This document shows, piece after piece, positions 7,013 through 13,900 of a DNA stretch of 64,000 nucleotides. The stretch lies in the IMG/VR virus record IMGVR_UViG_3300042563_000635, positions 1 to 64,000 of that record; one strand, 5' to 3'. Source of the stretch: a virus. Each line of letters opens with the position of its first letter. Within the stretch, counting starts at the first letter, position 1. A program made the translations under genes and the position numbers. The notes under the pieces are model-generated. The model was not told the origin of the DNA. It worked only from the letters and a program-made list of their open reading frames with translations, and ran no database searches.

Positions 7013-7915
7013 TTAAAAGTTATGGTCAATACCAAATGTAGTACGGTCTGTAACTGTCTTGTTGCCGGAAGCATAAATCGCATAAAGTCTAGTGCGCTTA
7101 CTTAAGCTGTAGTAAGCACCAACATCATGTGCGTTAACTTTGGTATCATTGTTATGTGCATAGCCTGCAAATAATTGTGTTGCTCCAGCCGGGGCAGTAA
7201 CACGCACGAATGAACCTTTACCAGTTCCGGTACCTGCTCTGTCAACTGCACCGATAGCAATTTTAGCTACTTTGAAATCGTATGCCGCATTCAACCCAAC
7301 TGCTTGTCCATTAGTCCCGTCAACTTTAGTAGATGTTAGGTTTACTGCGATAGGACCAGTAGTGTACTTAACAGCAACTTCATTAGTCTTAGTAGCAGTG
7401 TCACCGGACAACTGAGTTGATGCACCGAGTTGGATACCTGCTACAACAGGAGACCAATATTGAATTTGGTCATTGTTTCGAGATGCTGCACCATTGAAGC
7501 CTAAGCCTGCAGCTAACTGAGGATCAGTGTAGGTTGATGGCATGGTAGCAATGGAACCTAGAAATCCCAAAGTGTATTGACGTCCTGCACGAACCTCACC
7601 AAAGCCGCCAGTCAAACCAACCCATGATTGACGCTGAAACATTTGATTTGCAGTGTTGTCAAATGATCCTGTATCTGGTTTGAAGCCTGTTTCCAAATGA
7701 AAGTTAGCTTTTAAGCCAGAACCTAGATTTTCAGAACCATTGAAAATCAAGCGACTATCATTACCGTCTGCACCGCCGGCAAGTTGAGTTTTTCCGGTGC
7801 CGGTCTTTTGTACACCGATGTTTACTTTACCAGATACGTTTACCGTAGGTTGTGCTAATGTAGCACTAGTTGCTAGGGCAAAAACTGTTGCCATTGCGAT
7901 TGCGATTTTTTTCAT
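7013..7915 (-). CDS. Gram-negative outer-membrane porin
   Basis: 300 residues. A signal peptide (MKKIAIAMATVFALATSATL then AQ) is followed by alternating hydrophobic/polar beta strands rich in glycine and aromatic residues. The last residue is phenylalanine (GIDHNF), the usual outer-membrane assembly signal. The loop containing FGEVRAGRQYT and the opening VNVSGKVNIGVQ match the general porins of Burkholderiales-type bacteria (Porin_4 type), which are usually somewhat longer at 340 to 380 residues. A porin is unusual on a phage and was probably taken from a host. It could change uptake or replace the host's receptor porin. Its leader carries a terminator-like hairpin just before the AAAGGA site. 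A strong terminator follows. Confidence 0.92.
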   Translation of the reverse strand: MKKIAIAMATVFALATSATLAQPTVNVSGKVNIGVQKTGTGKTQLAGGADGNDSRLIFNGSENLGSGLKANFHLETGFKPDTGSFDNTANQMFQRQSWVGLTGGFGEVRAGRQYTLGFLGSIATMPSTYTDPQLAAGLGFNGAASRNNDQIQYWSPVVAGIQLGASTQLSGDTATKTNEVAVKYTTGPIAVNLTSTKVDGTNGQAVGLNAAYDFKVAKIAIGAVDRAGTGTGKGSFVRVTAPAGATQLFAGYAHNNDTKVNAHDVGAYYSLSKRTRLYAIYASGNKTVTDRTTFGIDHNF

Positions 7916-7926
7916 AAATTTCCTTT

Positions 7927-7953
7927 AATAAAAAGCCTGTTTTTCAACAGGCT
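7927..7953 (-). terminator. Terminator-like hairpin in the porin leader
   Basis: On the minus strand: 8-bp stem AGCCTGTT/AACAGGCT with a GAAA tetraloop followed by TTTTATT, ending about 10 bases before the porin ATG and next to its AAAGGA site. It may stop upstream transcripts or act as an attenuator for the porin. Confidence 0.7.
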
Positions 7954-7960
7954 AGAATAA

Positions 7961-7968
7961 TATTTATT
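7961..7968 (-). promoter_or_regulatory. Possible T4-like late promoter box for the porin
   Basis: Reads AATAAATA on the minus strand, 7 of 8 bases of TATAAATA. It lies upstream of the leader hairpin. The same CAAATAAATATTA string occurs before the fusion gene that starts at 29780. No better porin promoter is seen. Confidence 0.35.
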
Positions 7969-8059
7969 TGATAAAAAGCTATCAAATAATTTAGTTCATA
8001 GAGTAAAGTATATAGTGTGTATGCGCAAAAAGTAAGTCTATTGGGTTCATAGATGGGAG

Positions 8060-8083
8060 AAAAGGCTACCTAAGTAGCCTTTT
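8060..8083 (-). terminator. Terminator after the tmRNA gene
   Basis: Inverted repeat AAAAGGCTAC / GTAGCCTTTT around a 4-nt loop, ending in T on either strand. It directly follows the coding piece of the tmRNA. Confidence 0.75.
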
Positions 8084-8308
8084 ATGAGTTTCTGTTACGA
8101 GGTATGTCTTACCCTAGGAAGCCTTTATCAAGCTGCCAATGCGAACTGTGAGTCGTTTGCGTTTACTTTGTTTGCTTCTTCGACCGAGTAGAGCGTCTTT
8201 CTATACTATGAGCATAACGACTACACTTTGCACCCAATCCTAACGGCTTCTACATTGCCGGACTGTCCATTTCAATACTCTTGACCCAATCGATCCTGTG
8301 TCAGGCCC
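8084..8308 (-). ncRNA. ssrA: tmRNA coding piece with tag ANDSQFALAA
   Basis: The 5' end at 8308 is set by GGGCCTG and the tRNA-like D-arm region that follows (GACACAGGATCGATTGGG, close to GATTCTGGATTCGACGGG of E. coli). The resume codon GCA is at 8160-8158. The tag frame is GCA AAC GAC TCA CAG TTC GCA TTG GCA GCT with TGA at 8130-8128 and a second stop TAA. The tag ends in LAA, the usual ClpXP signal. The 3' end is not defined by sequence; it must lie before the terminator stem. Confidence 0.9.
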
Positions 8309-8309
8309 A

Positions 8310-8438
8310 TCAAAAGAAAACACTATCTAACCATTTAAACAACTTACAAAAAATATTTTTGTGTTTATCTGGACTTTCTAAAGTCCCGCATGCGTCACAC
8401 CAATACTTTGTTGCTGGTGGTAATGGTTTATCAATCAT
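8310..8438 (-). CDS. Mini-ORF between the two tmRNA pieces, 42 aa, possible zinc site
   Basis: An ATG-to-TGA frame fills almost the whole intervening segment of the permuted tmRNA gene; its stop (8312-8310) ends one base before the mature coding piece begins. The product opens MIDKPLPPATKYWCDACG and has Cys14, Cys17, His26 and Cys31, spaced like a possible small zinc site, then an aromatic, basic end (FCKLFKWLDSVFF). The upstream AAAAGAAAA is only a weak ribosome-binding site. If real, translation would use the unprocessed precursor. It could also be a chance frame: 42 codons is short. Confidence 0.45.
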   Translation of the reverse strand: MIDKPLPPATKYWCDACGTLESPDKHKNIFCKLFKWLDSVFF

Positions 8439-8449
8439 ATATTTTCTTT

Positions 8450-8515
8450 TGGTGGACCTGGCGGGCACTGCCCCCGCGTCTTGAATCCTTTTCTGTCTAC
8501 TTCATACAGTCTTAA
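8450..8515 (-). ncRNA. ssrA: tmRNA acceptor piece ending in CCA
   Basis: From about 8515 down to the CCA at 8452-8450. It contains GACTGT and GGATTCAAGAC, which pair with the coding piece, then the T arm GCGGG-GGCAGTG-CCCGC, CAGGTCC, A and CCA encoded in the DNA. The 7-nt T loop GGCAGTG differs from the TTCAACT of E. coli. Its 5' end abuts the stop codon of the lipoprotein gene (8521-8519), so it is probably cut out of a longer transcript. Confidence 0.88.
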
Positions 8516-8518
8516 CTT

Positions 8519-8743
8519 TTATCTACAAACCTGACGATGTTGGTACAACGGACGGTTATAGATATCATATCCAATTACACTTCTAGTGGTGTAGCAATGC
8601 AACGGTCTAGGTGCAGGGTGTGCGTACACTGAACTCATTACCGCGGCTCCGACTACTGCACCTGTTAATACGGCAGTTTGCTGAGGTGTAGCACACCCAA
8701 CAAGACTACCTGCGATAGCAACAATACCAATAAGACGTTTCAT
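8519..8743 (-). CDS. Small lipoprotein, 74 aa
   Basis: Begins MKRLIGIVAIAGSLVGCATP: a basic start, hydrophobic stretch and lipobox LVGC with Cys17 as the lipid-attachment site, so the product should be a membrane-anchored lipoprotein of about 58 residues. A glycine/alanine-rich patch (TGAVVGAAVMSSVYA near 27-41) resembles a glycine-zipper membrane segment. The end has HCYTTRS and QVCR, two cysteines that could pair. GGAGCG directly after the stop of the 35-aa gene serves as its ribosome-binding site. It could be a spanin-like or outer-membrane-modifying protein; the size alone does not decide. Confidence 0.82.
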   Translation of the reverse strand: MKRLIGIVAIAGSLVGCATPQQTAVLTGAVVGAAVMSSVYAHPAPRPLHCYTTRSVIGYDIYNRPLYQHRQVCR

Positions 8744-8752
8744 AAACGCTCC

Positions 8753-8860
8753 TTACATTAACAAACCATACACAATACACCAAGCTTCAAGCCCCAACTT
8801 GTAGGCTACATACAATCCTACAAGTGCTAGTGTTCCTTTTAATACCAAAACTTTATTCAT
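8753..8860 (-). CDS. Tiny membrane protein, 35 aa
   Basis: Begins MNKVLVLKGTLALVGLYVAYK and continues to a hydrophobic end (CIVYGLLM): one transmembrane helix. It starts right after the promoter at 8868-8896, and an alternative in-frame ATG lies at 8866. With normal spacing the transcript begins at about 8861, so the message is leaderless or nearly so. The following lipoprotein gene has its ribosome-binding site over this gene's stop, giving tight coupling. The two may act together in the envelope; no family is recognised. Confidence 0.6.
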   Translation of the reverse strand: MNKVLVLKGTLALVGLYVAYKLGLEAWCIVYGLLM

Positions 8861-8867
8861 AAACATG

Positions 8868-8896
8868 AGTATATCACCTTTTTGTATTTATGTCAA
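8868..8896 (-). promoter_or_regulatory. Sigma70-type promoter for membrane protein, lipoprotein and tmRNA
   Basis: Minus strand: TTGACA, 17 bp, TATACT. The TGA of the -35 box is at the same time the stop codon of the upstream GT-like gene. No other promoter is evident before the tmRNA, so the three genes probably share this one. Confidence 0.8.
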
Positions 8897-9936
8897 ATTT
8901 CAAAACCCTTGTGCATTTCCAAATTCTCGTAATCACTGATAAGCTGATGATCCAAAACGTTTCCCGTATCTTTATACCAATTGATTGTTTCTATTGCTAG
9001 TTCAGGATAGGTAGACATGTCATATGGTATTGCTTTTGCATGTTTTTTATTGAACTCTAGTTTGTGAGCAATTTTTAGTTGCAATGTGTAAAGTTCTTGT
9101 TTAGGTATTTGCACAAGTCTTGTGAAATTTTCTAACAACATCTCATACCTTTTTTCTTCATCAGGTTCATCATCAAATGAATAGTCAAATATTTCTTCAA
9201 ACAACTCAAATCCTAAACTCTTTAAAAATTTGTGGTAATGCATTTGACTTGCTACCAAAAAAGGTTTACCTAACAGTAACGGTATTGCAGTTTTTTCACT
9301 TAGAATAATAGTGTCAGCCGAACTTTCACTTATTAGTTGTGCAAAAGATTCATAGTACTGTTCAGTTATCCTGTACTGATTTTTATCCTCTGGAAACTCA
9401 GATTCTAAAAGTAATGGTTTGGCATCAAAATAGCGCCAAGTATACATTTCAGGAACAGGCAATTGGTGTAATGAGACGGCTCCATAGTCTAATAGTTTAT
9501 TCTTAGCCAACAAATCTATTAAGAGGCATCGATGATTGTGAGGTCTATTGTTCATTGAGATGTAATGATATTTGTACTCTACTTTATCATATGAGCCTAT
9601 AGATAAAATTTTTCTGTTATTAATGTTAAACAATGCTCCTAGTGTTTTCCCTATCCAGTATGTACTCCACCAGGAAATCACAGTATTTTTAATTGCTACA
9701 GGATAGCATAATTCTGCCGACCCGGTAATTATGTATATAAGTTTATTATTTTCTTCACAGAAAGATTGCAGTTTTTCAAATAAAACCGGGTCCCCTTGCA
9801 CATGCCATGCCCATTCATTTTGGCAAAACAAGATTATCTTTTCGTAATCTCCTGTTATTGCTTTATTATAAAACTTATCAAAATTAAGTCCATCCCACTG
9901 ATTGTGACCGATGTACTTGGAAATATCACCACTCAT
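8893..9936 (-). CDS. GT-B-like protein of the T/SEK(T) family, 347 aa
   Basis: The start at 9936 is preferred over 9963 because it aligns with the sister gene just upstream: KYIGHNQWDG here, KYIAHNQWSG there. Both share IIxFCQNEWxW near residue 40, NRPxxHRC near 140, and a C-terminal module ILSEKTAIPLLLGKPFLVAS then a YHKFLKSLGFELFEEIFDYSFD block. The EK-containing motif followed by a small hydrophobic strand resembles the nucleotide-sugar site of GT-B glycosyltransferases such as GT10, but family membership is my inference. The gene overlaps its neighbour's stop by 11 bp and is the last gene of the long operon. Confidence 0.75.
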   Translation of the reverse strand: MSGDISKYIGHNQWDGLNFDKFYNKAITGDYEKIILFCQNEWAWHVQGDPVLFEKLQSFCEENNKLIYIITGSAELCYPVAIKNTVISWWSTYWIGKTLGALFNINNRKILSIGSYDKVEYKYHYISMNNRPHNHRCLLIDLLAKNKLLDYGAVSLHQLPVPEMYTWRYFDAKPLLLESEFPEDKNQYRITEQYYESFAQLISESSADTIILSEKTAIPLLLGKPFLVASQMHYHKFLKSLGFELFEEIFDYSFDDEPDEEKRYEMLLENFTRLVQIPKQELYTLQLKIAHKLEFNKKHAKAIPYDMSTYPELAIETINWYKDTGNVLDHQLISDYENLEMHKGFEI

Positions 9937-10984
9937 AATATTGCAACATTTCCTCTTCGGCATTTAGTGAACAAAGTAAATGATCTACTTCTTCACCAGT
10001 ATCACTATAGTGTTGTAGTATTTCTTTTACTAGACTCGGCTTGATTGTAATGTCATATACAATCTCTCTTACTCTGTTTTTATTGTGCAATAATTTATCG
10101 GCCAATCGATTTGTTATAGCAGGTAATTCACTCAACGGTATATCACATATGTTCTTGTAATTGTCAATTAACATTTCGTACCTGACGTTTTCAGCTACAA
10201 CATCATCAAAAGAGTAATTAAAAATTTCATCATATAACACAAACCCTAAATCAACCAACATTTTGTGATAACCCTGTCTTGATGCAACTAAAAAAGGTAC
10301 GCCGGCGCACAATGGCATGATTGTTTTTTCACTTATAAAATAGGATCTATCTGTAGTCTCACTAACCAATTGACAAAATGAATTTTTATGAATATCAGTA
10401 ACTGCGAACATTTGTGAATGAGCATTGGTTGCAAACTTCTCATGATCCACAGTCATTGGAGTAAAATTAAAATACTGCCATGGATAAATTTTCCAACCAT
10501 CTTGTGTGTGTCCTGAATATACCTCTGATCCGTGTATAGAGACAGCACCTTTCTTTAAAATGTCATGCTTTGCTAATTGGTCTATTACTTTACATCTGTG
10601 TGACTTTGGTCTGTGATTAAAGTTAAAGTAATGATAAGTGTATTCTCTATGTTTTGTAGGATCAATAAAAATGTTAGAACCGTTTGTTCTAATGGTATTG
10701 GTGTACGTTCTACCAAACCATGCAGTAGGCCAATAAGTTACAATAGTATTATCAAGATGTACTGGAAAATCTTTTTCGGCTGCCCCTACGATAACGTGTA
10801 TGGGTTTACCTATACTTTTACAGTAATCTTGTAGCAACCTCCAATGTTCAGGTTCGTGACTGAACCATTCCCATTCGTTTTGACAAAAAATAATTATCTT
10901 ATCGCAATCTTCATTTCGAACTCTATTGTAAAATTCTATGAACTTATCATTGCCTGACCATTGATTGTGTGCAATATATTTCAT
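9926..10984 (-). CDS. GT-B-like protein of the T/SEK(T) family, 352 aa
   Basis: A close relative of the next gene downstream, clearly a tandem duplicate: same order of KYIAHNQWSG, IIIFCQNEWEWF, NHRPKSHRC, YFISEKTIMPLCAGVPFLVAS and a final GFVLYDEIFNYSFDD. The module at residues 220 to 275 is the part shared by nine domains in this window. Probable role: glycosyltransferase acting on a phage or host surface glycan (inference). No signal peptide, so it is cytoplasmic. The start overlaps the stop of the giant repeat gene as ATGA. Confidence 0.78.
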   Translation of the reverse strand: MKYIAHNQWSGNDKFIEFYNRVRNEDCDKIIIFCQNEWEWFSHEPEHWRLLQDYCKSIGKPIHVIVGAAEKDFPVHLDNTIVTYWPTAWFGRTYTNTIRTNGSNIFIDPTKHREYTYHYFNFNHRPKSHRCKVIDQLAKHDILKKGAVSIHGSEVYSGHTQDGWKIYPWQYFNFTPMTVDHEKFATNAHSQMFAVTDIHKNSFCQLVSETTDRSYFISEKTIMPLCAGVPFLVASRQGYHKMLVDLGFVLYDEIFNYSFDDVVAENVRYEMLIDNYKNICDIPLSELPAITNRLADKLLHNKNRVREIVYDITIKPSLVKEILQHYSDTGEEVDHLLCSLNAEEEMLQYYEW

Positions 10985-13900
10985 TTGTTAAATCTTTCTC
11001 TTAACCACGCCCATTCATAACTTAATTTTAGTTTATCAATCTTACCGTCTACTTCATGGTAGTATTCAATGCCGGCATGGGCACCGTCTAATGAGTATTG
11101 TGCAAAATTGCCATCTGCTTTAGTCATCCAAGCTTCTAAACGTTTCAAGCTAATGTCTGAGCCATCTTTCTTTAACTTAATAACTTCACGGAATGCAGTA
11201 CGCCATGTAGACCATTCATCGGTGTTATACGTTGCGATTCCTGACAACAACTCAACCGTTTCATGTGGACTATCAAGTGTGAAGTCAAGTCCGTATCCTG
11301 TATTGTCTAGCGTCATTTGTTTGTTGTATGCAATCATACCTTGATGTCCATAAATCAAATTGTTCACTGGATTCTTAGCTAAGAACATATAGTGCTTAGG
11401 AATCTGTAATCTATCTGGTTGCCAGTTAAAGTCAAATTTAGTATTGACTTTTAGTTTAGCAAATACAGTAAACATCCATGGTGTATTACTTGCTTCTGCT
11501 GCCGCATGATAGGCTTGAACACGACCGTTAACACCATCGACTCGAACTATTCTGTTTTCAAGACCTTTAGTTGCTTTTAACAAATGCTCATAGTTTTCTT
11601 CTGCACATGATTCACCATTGCTCAAGTACACAATGTCTAAAGGATTACTTCTTGCTAATCGTGACGATGTTTTAATGTATGGGTAGTCATATAGTTGTGT
11701 CTCAACATATTGTTTTGCTTCTTTAGGAACAACGATGCGTGTACCACCGGTGCTAGTGATAAGAATGTTTTTAGACTCGACATTCCATAAACTCATTGGT
11801 TCTTCCTCGACAGCAACTATGTCTTTGTTATCCTCAGTTACAAACACAGCATAAGGGAAGTCAAAGTCTTGCATTACGCTTGCAACATGAGTATCAAACT
11901 CAGTTACGATAGTAGGAGGTGCTAAACGTTTTGTACGTTGATGTTGGTTAAAGTTTATCTTGTCATAATCTTTCAATGACTCCATGTTATCGATCAACTC
12001 ACGCAACTTGTTAACATTCACTAAGAATGTATCACCAAATTTTTGCCTGTCGCTAGGGAATACATGCAACTGTTCACGTGCAAATGGATCACAAATATAA
12101 GTAAAGTCAAAACCTTCATAGTCACAGACTGTACTTGCTATCCAAATATATTGTTCTTTCTTTTCAGGAAGTTTTGACAATATATTTTTGAAAGTAGTAA
12201 AGTAATCAGTGTCGTACGGAACAACATTTGTGCTAGGCAAGTTATCTGAGTTACCGTGATCTATGTAATAAACATCATACAACACGTTAGTAGCTTTAGC
12301 AATTCTATCCTTAACAAAATTAAGATTGCTCAAGTGTTCAATAATCTTGATGTATTTTGTATCAGCAGAAAATGTGTCACGGTTAACTATAAAGGTTGTA
12401 CCCCAGTGTGACCACTGGGTCCCAAATACATGAACCATTTTCATCTGCCATGGATTAGGATAGTAGTGGAAGTCAAAATCACTGTAATCTAATTCGCTGT
12501 TTAATATCCAGCATAGTTCTGTACTGCTTCGATTAATACAACGATTGATGGTATCAACCCAACTGTTTAGATATCGGGTCTTTTGTATATTACCAAACTT
12601 ACTCTTTAATAATGCAAAACGTTCAGATGATTCACTGTTACCACGGTCAACAAAGAACATGTCTGGTTTTACGAACAAGGTAGATAGATATTCTTCGCTC
12701 AACTTAATGTTTTCGACAAACTTAAAATCTTTCTTTCCTGACATGTACGACTTTGCGTTAACAAAGTATGTTTGTGTTAGAGGTGAGTCGGGTGAACCAA
12801 ATACGTGAACGTAATCAGATTCCCAAGAGATTGTTACAATCTCAGGTCTCCATGCGAAATCAAATAACTTATAATCAATGCTTGGATTCAATGCCCAGAA
12901 TATTTCATTAGGATGTTTATTTACCAAATCTTCTAGTGTTGTTTCAATGTAATACTGACCAATGGTAACATCTTCAACTAAAGGAGCATCATCTTCTATT
13001 GGTTTATATATTCGTTGTTTGAACACAACTTCGCTGTTGTTGATTGTTGGCACATATCTAGGGCCATCTTTATCATCAGTCACTGTACCAAACTGATAAA
13101 TGTACGGTGGTGCTAACTCATCTGGGTGCCAACTAAAGTCGAAGGTAGATGTATCTACTCCTGCAGGAATAACCCAATTAGTCTTTACTTGCTTTCGTTT
13201 AGCAACTGATTCAGTGATATACTTAATATCTGTTGCCTCAGGTACTACGTAACGAGGGCCACCTGTCTTTTGCCATTGAGTACCAAACTGATAGATATAA
13301 GGAGGGTCTTTTGGATGAGGTAACCAACTGAAGTCAAAACTCTCTGCAATTACATCCTTAGGTATTTCCCAATTCTTTTTGTTGTTATTCAACGTGGCGA
13401 CTACATCATGCACGTATTTTGTTTGCACTGCACCTGGCACTATATATTCAACTGTAGGCATTACTTCAGCAGAATATTGGTTGTTACCGAATACATAAAT
13501 GTATGGCTTGTCATTGTCATCAGGATGCCAAGAATAATCAAACTCTTTTATCTCATGCTCTATCAGCGTATTAAAGTTTTTCTTGTTTGGCAATTGTCTT
13601 GCTTTAACATCAGCACAATACTTTACCGGGGTATCACTAGTAGAGCCTGTAGTAATATACTTAGGTCCACCTGTCTTCTGCCATTGTGTACCGAATTGAT
13701 ACACATATAGTTCTTCAGTTTCGTCAGGATGCCAACTGAAGTCAAACTGTGTGCTATCAATAGTTGCAGGAACGATCCATTGCTTTTTAGAAGCAATTGA
13801 TTTTGCGGTAGATCCTTCAACATATTTGATTTCAGTAGCACCTTCTACTGAATACTTAGGTCCACCTGTCTTTTGCCATTGAGTACCGAATTGATAGATA

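Larger units (their letters stand above)
8084..8515 (-). ncRNA. ssrA: Permuted two-piece tmRNA gene
   Basis: tmRNA rescues stalled ribosomes and adds a degradation tag to the unfinished protein. Here the gene is circularly permuted: the acceptor piece ending in CCA (8450-8515) is transcribed first, then an intervening segment (8309-8449), then the coding piece (8084-8308). Supporting points: coding-piece 5' end GGGCCTG pairs over 7 bp with CAGGTCC of the acceptor piece; the third pair is G-U, the alanine identity element; T-arm stem GCGGG/CCCGC; two more pairings between pieces (TTGGGTC with GATTCAA, ACAGTC with GACTGT); and a tag frame reading ANDSQFALAA then stop. Permuted tmRNAs are known in alphaproteobacteria, some cyanobacteria and some betaproteobacteria. 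The outer ends are approximate. Confidence 0.93.

Noticed and set aside
7916-8059. A riboswitch in the long porin leader
   Set aside because: Only two simple hairpins are visible (near 7970-7990 and 7934-7953); no known ligand-binding core could be recognised.
8060-8083. An attachment-site-like inverted repeat
   Set aside because: The T-ends and position right after the tmRNA coding piece fit a terminator; no integrase gene or second copy of the sequence was seen.
8281-8484. A 67-codon plus-strand frame over the tmRNA spacer
   Set aside because: It is antisense to both tmRNA pieces and to the mini-ORF, has no ribosome-binding site, and all other genes are on the minus strand.
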